A DNA stretch of 64,000 nt from Veillonellaceae bacterium (GTDB taxonomy: Bacteria; Bacillota; Negativicutes; Veillonellales; Dialisteraceae), in contig DAJPGA010000001.1 of the NCBI GenBank assembly GCA_025992895.1, forward strand, positions 1,630,501-1,694,500, given 5' to 3'. Both the position numbers and the translations under genes were made by a program. This document shows positions 32,246-41,222 of this stretch, in pieces (within the stretch, counting starts at the first letter, position 1; each line of letters starts with the position of its first letter). Under the pieces are notes generated by a model. It saw only the letters and a program-made list of their open reading frames with translations. It was not told the DNA's origin and did no database searches.

Positions 32246-32911
32246 TTACAGTTCCAAACTTTCTCCAGGTTTTACGATTTTTACTTCAATTCCCTGTTTC
32301 TGTGCTTCTTCCTTGAAATCAGCCGGATTCTGTTCGATGACTGGCCAGGTGCTGTAATGAACAGGAATTACACATTTTGCCTTCAGGAACCTGGCAGCAA
32401 TCAAAGCATCGTCTGGTCCCATTGTATAGTTGTCTCCGATTGGAAGGACTGCATAGTCAATATCATACAGTTCGCCAAACAGCTTCATATCTCCAAAGAG
32501 AGCCGTATCTCCTGAATAATAGACAGTCTTCCCGTTGTTAAACTGCATGATGAACCCGCAGGGCGTGCCTCCCGGAGCTCCGCAGCTGTGGAAAGCCTGC
32601 ACCATTTTTACCTTGCCAAAGTCGGCTTTAAAAGATCCGCCCAGATTCATAGGCTGGAAATTGGAGACATTCTTTGAAAAGAGCGAAATCACCTCAGGAA
32701 TCGCTATGACGCATGCGCCCGTGCGGCTGGCAATCTTGTCTGCATCGTCGAAATGATCTCCGTGAGCATGGGAAAGAAGGATATAATCGCATTCAACCTT
32801 GTCAGCAGAAACAGCCGCCTGCGAATTTCCGCTCAGGAACGGATCAAAAAGAAGCGACTCTTTTCCTGTATCGATTTTAAAGCATGCATGTCCATAAAAT
32901 GTGAATTCCAT
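32246..32911 (-). CDS. UPF0173 metal-dependent hydrolase (metallo-beta-lactamase fold)
   Basis: A 221-residue protein of the MBL fold. It has the metal motif LSHAHGDHFDD (near 48-58), YYSGDTALF and the late VIPVHYSTWP histidine. The start EFTFYGHACFKI and the overall length fit the UPF0173 family (YtkL-like). The substrate is unknown for the family. It is transcribed after the ANTAR regulator, with a 30-base gap. Confidence 0.85.
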   Translation of the reverse strand: MEFTFYGHACFKIDTGKESLLFDPFLSGNSQAAVSADKVECDYILLSHAHGDHFDDADKIASRTGACVIAIPEVISLFSKNVSNFQPMNLGGSFKADFGKVKMVQAFHSCGAPGGTPCGFIMQFNNGKTVYYSGDTALFGDMKLFGELYDIDYAVLPIGDNYTMGPDDALIAARFLKAKCVIPVHYSTWPVIEQNPADFKEEAQKQGIEVKIVKPGESLEL

Positions 32912-32941
32912 AATAAGAATCTCCTTTCTACAACTTACAGC

Positions 32942-33532
32942 CTATTTGTTCTTTCTGGCCATGATTTCCTTCACAACCTTCTGTGCGACTTCGGAGAGTG
33001 CAATGCCTCTTTTCATGCTTGTCTGCTGCATTCTCCTGTAAGCCTCATCTTCAGAAATATGATAGAAGTCCATAAGAAGGCCCTTGGCGCGGTCTATGAT
33101 CTTCCGGGCAGCCATTTCGCGTTCCATGTCCTTGATCCGGTGAACGATCTCGTTTTTCTGGCGGAACTGGCTTACTGCAATCTGGATGGCCGGAAAGAGA
33201 GACCTCTCGCTGACCGGTTTCATCACATATCCGAAAACCATGGATTTTTTTGCCTTTTCAATGATGTCTTCATCGCCAAAAGCTGTCAGGAGTACGACGG
33301 GTGCCAGATTGTCATGGGCAATCATCTTGGCTGCCTGGATACCGTCAAGCCGGGGTATCTTAACATCAAGTATTACAAGATCCGGATTGAGCTTCTTTGT
33401 TAATTCCAAAGCTTCAACCCCGTCGGATCCTACACCTACGACTTCATGGCCTGCTTCTTCCAGCATTTCCTTGAGGTCCATGCAGATGAGTGCTTCATCA
33501 TCTGCAATTACGATTTTATACACTTCTGCCAT
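32942..33532 (-). CDS. ANTAR-domain response regulator (RNA-binding antiterminator)
   Basis: A 196-residue protein. Residues 1-120 form a receiver domain (IADDEALICMDL, phosphoacceptor Asp in LVILDVKIP, MKPVSERSL). A coiled linker (about 125-140) leads to a C-terminal ANTAR domain (IIDRAKGLLMDFYHISEDEAYRRMQQTSM). Such proteins (EutV, AmiR, NasR) bind paired RNA hairpins and prevent termination. The ATG lies just after the kinase stop, and its Shine-Dalgarno sequence is inside the kinase gene, so the two are translationally coupled. Targets are not evident; no eut or nitrogen genes are in the window. Confidence 0.92.
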   Translation of the reverse strand: MAEVYKIVIADDEALICMDLKEMLEEAGHEVVGVGSDGVEALELTKKLNPDLVILDVKIPRLDGIQAAKMIAHDNLAPVVLLTAFGDEDIIEKAKKSMVFGYVMKPVSERSLFPAIQIAVSQFRQKNEIVHRIKDMEREMAARKIIDRAKGLLMDFYHISEDEAYRRMQQTSMKRGIALSEVAQKVVKEIMARKNK

Positions 33533-33536
33533 TCTG

Positions 33537-34958
33537 CTATGCTCCCATCAATGCCCTCGGGCAATAAATATCAGCTGTTACGAACTCTCCATCATTTCTC
33601 AGTTCGAAGCTTCCCTTTAATTCTATTTCCACTAAATTCCTTACAATCTGAAGCCCTAGCCCGGATGAATTCATGTCTTTGACTTCAGGCGATAAAGGAT
33701 GCCCATTATTTTTAATATAAACATGAAGTTTCTCTTCATCCAGAGATGTTCCGACGATAAGAATCCCCTTGTCCATACCATTAAAACCATGATCAATCGC
33801 ATTATGGATGAGCTCATTGGCTGCAATCGCCAGCGGAACTGCTTTTTCAGAATCTACAATCAGCGGATCACTGCCCTTTTCGCGGACTACCCGAACCGGG
33901 CAGAACGTCAGGCTGTCCACAGACAATTTGCAGATACGGTCAAGCAGCACATCCATATCGATCTGTCCGCCACTCTGGCTTGCCAGGATATCATGAATTT
34001 GTGAAATACCAAGTATCCTGTTTACTGAACGCTTCAAGGCGTCCTTCGTATCCGGATCTTTGGCGCGCCTTGCCTGCATACGGAGCATTCCTGCTATCGT
34101 ATTGAGGCTGTTCTTGACGCGGTGATGGATTTCCTTGATGACAGAATCCTTGACAAGTATCTGCTTTTCCTTTTCACGAATTGCGGTGACATCCGTGAGG
34201 ATCAGTACAGTCCTTGTTACCTTGCCGCCAGAAATAATGGGAAGCCCCCAGGCCGAAAGCGTCATATTTTCGGAAACTTCATCGCCGAAAACAGGCCTTC
34301 CCGTTTTCATGACTTCATCGACAAGCGGAAACCGTACGATTGTGTGACCGATAATTTCCTGGCTTTCAACGGCTTCTTTGTCAAGAACCATGTATAAATC
34401 ATTAGCCATATCATTGGAATAAATGATGCGGCCTAATGAATCCAGTATGATGACACCGTCCTGCGGACGTATGCCATAATAATCCTTCCCATCAAACGGT
34501 ACCTGAAGCGCAAGGCTTCCTGTATCCGTCAGGACCTGCTGCTGATCAAGCGAGCTGGATACGAAACAGACGACGGCAAATGGAACGCCTGCATTATCAA
34601 CGATAGGATATCCTGTAACTGCGACTTTTCTCCCCTGATCAAGCTCCATGCGGCCGGCGACTTTTCTTCCCGTACTGAAAACATTTTCGACAATGGATAA
34701 TTCATCCCTCAAAAACGTATCTCCCGCCTTGAAAAAAGTCTGGCTGTGCGTATAGGAAGGCCGGACAGAGAGCAGGATGACTGAAATATCAGAATTTTTC
34801 CCTTTGGCGCACAAGTACACCTGATTCTTTGAAATATCGGCTGCAAACTGAAGGGCAACCTGTTCATGATCCAGAATTTTAGCCTGCACTTCAGTCAGAT
34901 TCGTCGTATCACGAATCAATGTGTAAAGCTGACTCATTTCTATGCCGCGTGTCTGCAT
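33537..34958 (-). CDS. Cytoplasmic sensor histidine kinase (EutW-like, HisKA_2)
   Basis: A 473-residue kinase without membrane segments. Residues 1-170 are a GAF/PocR-like sensor region, and 170-270 look like PAS (DGVIILDSLGRIIYSNDMAN). A HisKA_2 domain carries the phospho-accepting His in EIHHRVKNSLNTIAGML. The HATPase domain has ANELIHNAIDHGF and GLGLQIV. The N-terminus has a coiled QLYTLIRDTTNLTEVQ segment. GGGAG precedes ATG 34958. Paired with the ANTAR regulator as in EutWV. The ligand is unknown. Confidence 0.9.
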   Translation of the reverse strand: MQTRGIEMSQLYTLIRDTTNLTEVQAKILDHEQVALQFAADISKNQVYLCAKGKNSDISVILLSVRPSYTHSQTFFKAGDTFLRDELSIVENVFSTGRKVAGRMELDQGRKVAVTGYPIVDNAGVPFAVVCFVSSSLDQQQVLTDTGSLALQVPFDGKDYYGIRPQDGVIILDSLGRIIYSNDMANDLYMVLDKEAVESQEIIGHTIVRFPLVDEVMKTGRPVFGDEVSENMTLSAWGLPIISGGKVTRTVLILTDVTAIREKEKQILVKDSVIKEIHHRVKNSLNTIAGMLRMQARRAKDPDTKDALKRSVNRILGISQIHDILASQSGGQIDMDVLLDRICKLSVDSLTFCPVRVVREKGSDPLIVDSEKAVPLAIAANELIHNAIDHGFNGMDKGILIVGTSLDEEKLHVYIKNNGHPLSPEVKDMNSSGLGLQIVRNLVEIELKGSFELRNDGEFVTADIYCPRALMGA

Positions 34959-34993
34959 ATTATTCTCCCATCCTGCATGTATAAATCTGTACT

Positions 34994-36016
34994 TTACAGT
35001 TTGATCTGTTCTGCATTAAAAGGCAGGCGCGGATCCGCATTTAAAGACATATCGGCAAATTCGCCGGCTCTGGCCATGTAATAGGCACGGCAGCCGATCA
35101 TAGCCCCGTTGTCGGTGCAAAGGGTCAGGCTCGGACGGCACATGCGTATGCCGCGTTTACTGCACTCCTCTTCAAGCCTTGTCCTTAATTCGCTGTTTGC
35201 TGCGACTCCGCCGGCAAGAGCAATCGTCTTCATGCCCGTCACTTTGACGGCTTCCATCGCTTTTTCGATCAGGACATCCACAACGGCCTTCTGGAAGGAA
35301 GCTGCCACGTCCTCTGCCACGATTTCTTCTTTCTTCATTTTCATCGTATTGATGTAGTTGATGACGGATGATTTCAATCCGCTGAAGGAAAAATCAAAGT
35401 TATGACCCTTGCTGAGTCCCATCGGGAAGTGGATAGCGCTGCTGTTCCCTTCCTTTGCCAGACGGTCAATGTGCGGCCCGCCCGGATATGGATAACCAAG
35501 TACACGTGCGACTTTATCGAAAGCTTCTCCTGCAGCATCATCTCTTGTCTGTCCGAGAAGTTCAAAGTGATTGTAATCTCTGACTACAACGAGCATGGTA
35601 TGACCGCCGGAAACAACCAGTGACAGAAAAGGAGGTTCCAGATCGGGATACTGTACCAGGTTGGCAAAGATATGCCCTTCCATATGGTTGACTGCAATAA
35701 GAGGCTTGTCGATAGCCCAGGCTGCCGCCTTTGCGGCTGCTACCCCAACAAGAAGCGCCCCGACCAGGCCCGGCCCCTGCGTGACCGCGATGGCATCCAT
35801 ATCAGACCAGCTGCATCCTGCCTGCTCCAATGCTTCAATGGCAACGGGAAGCACATCCTCTATATGATGGCGTGATGCAATTTCAGGAACTACACCGCCA
35901 AACTTCTTATGAATCGGAACCTGTGTTGAAATGATGTCAGACAAGACTTGTCTGCCGTCCTCCACTACTGCGCAGGACGTTTCATCACAACTTGATTCGA
36001 ATGCTAATATTTTCAT
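34994..36016 (-). CDS. tsaD: tRNA N6-adenosine threonylcarbamoyltransferase TsaD
   Basis: TsaD transfers threonylcarbamoyl to A37 of ANN-decoding tRNAs (t6A). The 340-residue ASKHA protein starts [12 protein letters not shown]. It has the metal site [26 protein letters not shown] and the late CTDNGAMIG. It lies downstream of tsaE-tsaB-rimI, so the whole TsaB-TsaD-TsaE set is in one cluster. Confidence 0.97.
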   Translation of the reverse strand: MKILAFESSCDETSCAVVEDGRQVLSDIISTQVPIHKKFGGVVPEIASRHHIEDVLPVAIEALEQAGCSWSDMDAIAVTQGPGLVGALLVGVAAAKAAAWAIDKPLIAVNHMEGHIFANLVQYPDLEPPFLSLVVSGGHTMLVVVRDYNHFELLGQTRDDAAGEAFDKVARVLGYPYPGGPHIDRLAKEGNSSAIHFPMGLSKGHNFDFSFSGLKSSVINYINTMKMKKEEIVAEDVAASFQKAVVDVLIEKAMEAVKVTGMKTIALAGGVAANSELRTRLEEECSKRGIRMCRPSLTLCTDNGAMIGCRAYYMARAGEFADMSLNADPRLPFNAEQIKL

Positions 36017-36025
36017 TTTATCTCC

Positions 36026-36481
36026 TTATAACTTTCGGGACATGATATATCCGTCTTCGACAGGAAGTTCATACACCGATTTCCTTAGACCGTCAACGTG
36101 GAACCCAAAATTCTTATATAAATTCTGTGCCCCATGATTGCTCACACGGACTTCAAGAAACATTGTCTTCATATCGTTTTCAAGAGCTTTATCAATCCCG
36201 GCTTCCAGAATGGCTTTTGCCGCCCCCTGCTTTCGAAACTCAGGAAGAACCCCGATATTGACCAGCTGCGCTTCATCAAGCACGTACCAGAAACAGGCAT
36301 AGCCTATGACTTTTTCCGAAGTCCTTGCAACGAGGTAATGGCTGTGCGTTCCCTGAAAATCATGATCGACAGTCTCTTTTCTCCATGCATCGGAAAAACA
36401 AATCCTGCCAATTTCATATATGGCTAGAATATCAGAGTCAAGCGCTTCTTCTATTACGAATCGGCATGCTGCTTTTCCCAT
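36026..36481 (-). CDS. rimI: Ribosomal protein S18-alanine N-acetyltransferase RimI
   Basis: A GNAT acetyltransferase of 151 residues with the acetyl-CoA loop RKQGAAKAILEAG and VRVSNHGAQNLYKNFGFHVDGLRKSVY near the end. RimI acetylates the S18 N-terminus in E. coli. The position between tsaB and tsaD is typical for this gene. It overlaps the tsaB end by 28 bases. Confidence 0.9.
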   Translation of the reverse strand: MGKAACRFVIEEALDSDILAIYEIGRICFSDAWRKETVDHDFQGTHSHYLVARTSEKVIGYACFWYVLDEAQLVNIGVLPEFRKQGAAKAILEAGIDKALENDMKTMFLEVRVSNHGAQNLYKNFGFHVDGLRKSVYELPVEDGYIMSRKL

Positions 36482-37146
36482 AAGACTTCTGCCTCGCTTC
36501 TGCGGATATAATTTGGCAAAAGCGTCAATGGATCATCTGCCATGCCGTTTTTCAATTTAGAGATTCCTGCCATGGCGAGACTTCCCGCGCGGCTGCATCT
36601 GCTATGGGGCGGAGCCAGCAGAATACCTGCAGAAACCAGCTTATCCTTATATTTATCAGCACATTCACCGACTGCAATGACCGTCCCGCCATGTTTTACA
36701 GCTGATTCTATGACAGAATCAATGGAAGCTGCCACTTCAGGCTTTTCCTGCCACATTTCATTAAATGCCCCGTAAAGGGCTGCATACACATTATTCTTCT
36801 GCGCATCGAGAAGCGGAAGAATAAATGCCTGCGCGCCGTACATATTCCATGCAAGAGCTTCCAGGGTGTCAACACCGACCAACGGGACGTTCCAGATATA
36901 GGATGCCATCTTGGCTGTAGCAAGGCCGATTCTAAGACCCGTAAATGAGCCAGGGCCCTTGGCGACGGCAATCCCTGTTATTTCCTTTTTGCTGACGCCC
37001 ACTTCTTTCAGCATAAGGTCCATGCATGGAATCAGCTGTTCTGAATGTGTCAGTTTTTTCTGCTGTGTCCATTCAGCGACAAGCTTTCCCTCCTCTGCTA
37101 AAGCGCAGCTTAAAACTAAAGATGATGTATCAATGGCAAGAAGCAT
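36454..37146 (-). CDS. tsaB: tRNA threonylcarbamoyladenosine biosynthesis protein TsaB
   Basis: TsaB is an inactive TsaD paralogue that bridges TsaD and TsaE. The 230-residue protein starts LLAIDTSSLVLSCAL and has GPGSFTGLRIGLATAK and VGVDTLEALAWN. These are the features of the YeaZ family. The C-terminal part is shorter than TsaD, as expected. It overlaps tsaE by 17 bases and rimI by 28. Confidence 0.95.
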   Translation of the reverse strand: MLLAIDTSSLVLSCALAEEGKLVAEWTQQKKLTHSEQLIPCMDLMLKEVGVSKKEITGIAVAKGPGSFTGLRIGLATAKMASYIWNVPLVGVDTLEALAWNMYGAQAFILPLLDAQKNNVYAALYGAFNEMWQEKPEVAASIDSVIESAVKHGGTVIAVGECADKYKDKLVSAGILLAPPHSRCSRAGSLAMAGISKLKNGMADDPLTLLPNYIRRSEAEVLWEKQHADS

Positions 37147-37609
37147 ATTTCTCTATCTCCTTTGTTATGGCATCAGGAGCTTCTTCTCCCCAGATAACCT
37201 TGACTTCTCTTTCTGTTGTTCCTTTATTTGACAAATATATGTATATGGCTCTCTCTGGAATCAGTCTCGGGAACATGTCTGCCCATTCTGCAACGGTGAC
37301 ACCGCCTTCGCTGTATTCCTCCCAGCCGATATTGTATAAATCCTCTTCTGTATCAAGACGATAGAAATCAAAATGCTTTAACGGAATCTCACCTTCATAA
37401 TAATTCATGATTGTAAAGGTGGGGCTGCTCACCACATCATTGATTCCCAGTCCTTTGGCGAGTCCCTGGACAAAATGGGTTTTACCTGTTCCAAGATCTC
37501 CAATCAAGGCAATGAACAGTCCGTTTTCAGCATGTTCCCCTATGAAACGGCCGAATTCCATCGTCATTTCTTCACTCGTGCTTATAAATACTGCTTCATT
37601 ATTTTTCAC
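37130..37609 (-). CDS. tsaE: tRNA threonylcarbamoyladenosine biosynthesis ATPase TsaE
   Basis: TsaE is the P-loop ATPase of the t6A complex. The 159-residue protein has Walker A GDLGTGKTHFVQG, SSPTFTIMNYYEG, HFDFYRL and the late EWADMFP. The start overlaps the end of the upstream patatin gene by 11 bases. Confidence 0.95.
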   Translation of the reverse strand: MKNNEAVFISTSEEMTMEFGRFIGEHAENGLFIALIGDLGTGKTHFVQGLAKGLGINDVVSSPTFTIMNYYEGEIPLKHFDFYRLDTEEDLYNIGWEEYSEGGVTVAEWADMFPRLIPERAIYIYLSNKGTTEREVKVIWGEEAPDAITKEIEKYASCH

Positions 37610-38504
37610 TCATCCACCTCATCATCTCATCAAACCGCTTCATGCCGATCTGATAGCCTTCTTCGTAAAGTGCACGAAGTTTTTTCGTGTCTTTTTCCAC
37701 GCGGGACACTTTGACGGGAGATTCCGGGCGCAGTACGAAAACTTTTCCCTCTTTCTCCATCTGTATGATCTTTTTTACCTTTTCATTATACCGCTCCGGG
37801 ATAGAGCACATGCCCTCCACCACAGCGGGATACGTCCTGCCGTAGGCAGCACGCATGAGGGATTTAAACCCATGCGGCACCTTTTTCTTGCGATACGTAA
37901 TATCCCTTGTCAGTATGTATACGGGTTTTGTGCACGGAAATGGCAGATCTTCAGGGAAAGGCACAAGCGGCATCCCCACGCCGCCATCCACGTATTCCTT
38001 TCCCTCAAGTTTTACCGGCTTTGAGAGAAGCGGAATCGAGCAGCTTGCGACGCATACCCCCATAAATTCGGAAAGAGGGCAGCTTTTACTCGATACAAAA
38101 ACAGGTTTCCCCGTAAGGCAGTCAGTAATGCCCACATATAACGTTTCCGAAGCCTTTTCAAACTTGTCATAATTAAAAGGCACATATTCATGAGCAAGCT
38201 TGCCAAACATAAAGCGGAAGTTAAAATAACTGCCGTCGCGCACCAAATGACGAAGCCCCATATATCTTTTATCCGGAGCAAACCTGATATTGACGGATAC
38301 GTTTCTTCCCGGCTGTCTGGAAATATAGCTGAGCCCCTGCAGGGCACCTGCAGAAATCCCAACGACTTTTGGGAAGTAGAATCCCCTTTCCATAAAAGCA
38401 TCAAGTATCCCCGCCGTAAAGAGTCCCCGCATCGCTCCGCCTTCAAGGACAAGAGCGGAATTCATCGTATTTGTTTTATGCAAACCTTCGGTTATGATTG
38501 ACAT
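37599..38504 (-). CDS. Patatin-like phospholipase family protein
   Basis: A predicted cytoplasmic lipid acyl hydrolase of about 301 residues. It has the oxyanion loop LEGGAMRGLFTAG, the nucleophile elbow GISAG (Ser of GxSxG) and the catalytic Asp in VDGGVGMP. These define the patatin Ser-Asp dyad. Relatives include RssA/YlbK/YjjU proteins. The preferred start is ATG 38504 (MSIITEG), with AAGGGA nine bases upstream; a GTG two codons earlier is possible. It overlaps tsaE, so the two are cotranslated. The substrate is unknown. Confidence 0.85.
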   Translation of the reverse strand: MSIITEGLHKTNTMNSALVLEGGAMRGLFTAGILDAFMERGFYFPKVVGISAGALQGLSYISRQPGRNVSVNIRFAPDKRYMGLRHLVRDGSYFNFRFMFGKLAHEYVPFNYDKFEKASETLYVGITDCLTGKPVFVSSKSCPLSEFMGVCVASCSIPLLSKPVKLEGKEYVDGGVGMPLVPFPEDLPFPCTKPVYILTRDITYRKKKVPHGFKSLMRAAYGRTYPAVVEGMCSIPERYNEKVKKIIQMEKEGKVFVLRPESPVKVSRVEKDTKKLRALYEEGYQIGMKRFDEMMRWMSEK

Positions 38505-38568
38505 TTCCACACTTCCCTTGTGGCAATCAATTTTACGTGATCACAGATTCTCACATCATATTACATCT

Positions 38569-39318
38569 TTATTTGGACTTGGCAGACTGATTTTTGACTG
38601 CTGTAATTTTCTTCTGAATGGCTTCCTGGTCGCCAAGATAAGAAACATCATGCACCGTGAAATCTTCATTCAGATGATAAACGAGCGGGATTCCTGTAGG
38701 AATGTTCATCCCGGCAATTTCGTCACTGGAAATTCCTTCAAGATGCTTCCTGAGTGCGCGGATGGAATTGCCATGCGCTGCAATCAGGACTTTTTCTCCA
38801 TTCTGAATTTCCGGTTTGATGACGCCTTCAAAGTAAGGTGCTACCCTTGCTACCGTATCTTTCAGGCATTCCGTCAATGGGAGCTTCACATCGCCAAGTT
38901 TCTGGTAAGGAGGCTGGTTTTTCGGGTTTCTGGGATCATCTTCAGAAAGTGCCGGCGGGCATACATCATAAGAACGGCGCCATAAATGGACCTGTTCTTC
39001 CCCATACTTATCTGTTGTTTCCGTCTTGTTCAATCCCTGAAGGGCACCGTAGTGTCTTTCGTTGAGATGGTAGTTCTTGATGACCGGAATCCAGACAAGA
39101 TCCATTTCATCAAGAACAGAATAAGCGGTATGGATAGCTCTCTTGAGAACAGATGTATAGCATTTATCAAAAGTAAAGCCTTCTGCTTTTAAGAGTTTCC
39201 CGGCTTCTTTCGCTTCGCGGAATCCGTTTTCTGTCAGGTCTACATCTGTCCAGCCGCAAAACAGATTCTTTTTATTCCATTCACTTTCACCATGACGAAT
39301 GACTACTAATGTGTACAT
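38569..39318 (-). CDS. gpmA: 2,3-bisphosphoglycerate-dependent phosphoglycerate mutase
   Basis: GpmA interconverts 3- and 2-phosphoglycerate. The 249-residue protein has the phosphohistidine motif [10 protein letters not shown] at the start, [31 protein letters not shown] and the second His in [16 protein letters not shown]. It is the full-length dPGM form. It completes the glycolytic set but is far from the cggR operon. Confidence 0.96.
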   Translation of the reverse strand: MYTLVVIRHGESEWNKKNLFCGWTDVDLTENGFREAKEAGKLLKAEGFTFDKCYTSVLKRAIHTAYSVLDEMDLVWIPVIKNYHLNERHYGALQGLNKTETTDKYGEEQVHLWRRSYDVCPPALSEDDPRNPKNQPPYQKLGDVKLPLTECLKDTVARVAPYFEGVIKPEIQNGEKVLIAAHGNSIRALRKHLEGISSDEIAGMNIPTGIPLVYHLNEDFTVHDVSYLGDQEAIQKKITAVKNQSAKSK

Positions 39319-39337
39319 AAATAATCCTCCCTAATTT

Positions 39338-40324
39338 TCACTTTTCAAAATGATCATAACCATGCACTTCAAGCAATTCCAGATGCCCTTCCTGTTTCAG
39401 GAATACGCCTTTCCCGGGCTTATCTGTCACAACTCCTATTTCTTTTATGCCAGGACGATTTTTTACCTTTTCAAAATCTTCTTTTGAAATCGTACCTATA
39501 AGTTCATAATCTTCCCCGCCGTCCAAGGCCCAGGAAAGAGGATCGATTCCCGCTTTTCTGCCATATTCCAAAGCTTCAGCAGAAACGGGTATGGATGATT
39601 TGTCGATTTTGATGGAGACACCGCTTGCTTCTGCAATTTCATTGACTTCTCTGGATATTCCGTCAGAAATATCATTCAGGGAAGAGGTTCCTGCTTCCCG
39701 CAAAAGAGTTCCCCATTCAATCTGAGGCCGCGGATGCTTATGCTTTTCTATAAGCCCGCTGTATTCTTTGTTTTCATGAAGCAGGGCATAGAGCCCACCC
39801 GCTGAATCACCGGGATGTCCGGTTACAAAAACAACATCTCCCCTGCGCGCACCGCTTCGCCGGACGGCTGTATCCTTTGGAACTATGCCTACCACAGTTC
39901 CTGTCATGATAATACCTGAAACAGATCCGGTCATGTCTCCGCCAAGCAAATTGACCCGGTATTCTTTGCAGCAGTCCCGGATTCCTTCATAGCATCGCTC
40001 AACCCATGAAGTGTAAAGCTTTTCAGGAAATGCGGCTGAAATGACAAACCCTATCGGATCGGCGCCCATAGCGGCCATATCGCTGAAATTTGAGGCACAG
40101 AGCTTCCAGCCAACATCATAGGCACTCATCGTCACACTGGTGAAATGAATACCTTCCACCATAGTATCCGTTGATATGACCTGATCAAATCCGTCTGGTA
40201 TAGAATAGACCGCTCCGTCATCCCCTGGCCCAATCTTAACAAACTCCGGCCTGTAAATCAGGTCATGCGATATTAATTTGATAAGACCAAATTCACCTAT
40301 ATCTGAAATTGTTTTTTCTGTCAT
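39338..40324 (-). CDS. thiL: Thiamine-monophosphate kinase
   Basis: ThiL phosphorylates thiamine monophosphate to the active diphosphate. The 328-residue protein of the PurM/ThiL fold has IGPGDDGAVY at the start, STDTMVEGIHF, SNFSDMAAMGADP, LLGGDMTGS and the late DGGEDYEL. No other thi gene is close. It is encoded just upstream of gpmA with a 19-base gap. Confidence 0.95.
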   Translation of the reverse strand: MTEKTISDIGEFGLIKLISHDLIYRPEFVKIGPGDDGAVYSIPDGFDQVISTDTMVEGIHFTSVTMSAYDVGWKLCASNFSDMAAMGADPIGFVISAAFPEKLYTSWVERCYEGIRDCCKEYRVNLLGGDMTGSVSGIIMTGTVVGIVPKDTAVRRSGARRGDVVFVTGHPGDSAGGLYALLHENKEYSGLIEKHKHPRPQIEWGTLLREAGTSSLNDISDGISREVNEIAEASGVSIKIDKSSIPVSAEALEYGRKAGIDPLSWALDGGEDYELIGTISKEDFEKVKNRPGIKEIGVVTDKPGKGVFLKQEGHLELLEVHGYDHFEK

Positions 40325-40366
40325 GCCAATACTCCGAATGATTAGTATTCTGGTAAATCCTGTAAA

Positions 40367-40912
40367 TTAAAGTACTTCTGCTCCTTTATCCTTCATAGCA
40401 GCAAGGCTTTTCCTGTAGTCATCTTCAGAAACATAGCCAAGGCAGTCCTTAAGAACGGTTACTTTAATCCCCTTTTCAAGAAGGCCGAGAACCGTTTCCT
40501 TGACACAGTACTCGGCTGCAATCCCCGTGACGTAGACATGAGGCGAAACGCATTCGGATAATACCTTTCCGCTGCTGTTTGCAGCAAGGCATGCCGAATA
40601 CTCCTCAACATCATCATTTTTGCCTTTATAGAAAATATTATCTTTGCCAGGGCGATTGCCTTCATTCATTTGATTAAATTCATCTGATACTTCAGCGCCC
40701 CTGCTTCCTGCAACGCAGTGTACCGGCCAGATACCGCCGTTAATTTTAAAAGATTTATTTGTCTTGCTGTGCCAGTCCGAAGTGTACATGCATTCCACAT
40801 CATTTGCATTGGCAAAAGCTATAATATTTCTGACGGCTTCCCGGCTGTGGCTGCATGCCAGGGAACCGTCGATAAAATCATACTGACAATCTACGATAAT
40901 CAAATGGTCCAT
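40367..40912 (-). CDS. pncA: Nicotinamidase (isochorismatase family)
   Basis: PncA hydrolyses nicotinamide to nicotinate for NAD salvage. The 181-residue protein has the triad contexts: Asp in IIVDCQYDFIDGSLA, Lys in FYKGKNDDVEEYSA and Cys in GIAAEYCVKET. The metal site DWHSK is also present, and WPVHCVAGSRGAEV is typical of nicotinamidases. GGAGG lies about eleven bases before ATG. Confidence 0.9.
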   Translation of the reverse strand: MDHLIIVDCQYDFIDGSLACSHSREAVRNIIAFANANDVECMYTSDWHSKTNKSFKINGGIWPVHCVAGSRGAEVSDEFNQMNEGNRPGKDNIFYKGKNDDVEEYSACLAANSSGKVLSECVSPHVYVTGIAAEYCVKETVLGLLEKGIKVTVLKDCLGYVSEDDYRKSLAAMKDKGAEVL

Positions 40913-41222
40913 GCCTTCATTCCCCTCCCTGTTTTCATTTCTATGCTTTTATAAGGTTTTTCTATGCTTTTTATTCTAACAGTTTTCACAAGGCAAGTAA
41001 AAGTGCAATATTTGCAGTTTTCTTCCCGCTTCTATACCGGATAAAGATAATCCTGAAACAGGCCGGATTTTTCTCTTTCTAATGCACTATACATACGGCT
41101 GTATTATTACCTTATAAAATATATCTTTATATTTATACAATATAGCAGCCTGCTCTCTTGCGCCAATTCTTCCCAACAGTTATACTAATATGAAATTGTT
41201 AATTTTGAAGGAGATGGATGCG
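40913..41222. other. Divergent intergenic region between pncA and the membrane protein gene
   Basis: AT-rich, 310 bases. Apart from the plus-strand promoter at 41158-41186, I see no gene or structured RNA. Confidence 0.5.
41158..41186 (+). promoter_or_regulatory. Promoter of the unknown membrane protein gene
   Basis: -35 TTGCGC (41158-41163), a 17-base spacer and -10 TATACT (41181-41186). Transcription would start near 41193, which rules out the ATG at 41190 as start codon. Confidence 0.6.

Noticed and set aside
41190..41222. ATG at 41190 as start of the membrane protein
   Set aside because: It lies only three bases after the -10 TATACT, so it would not be in the transcript; TTG 41223 has a proper SD.
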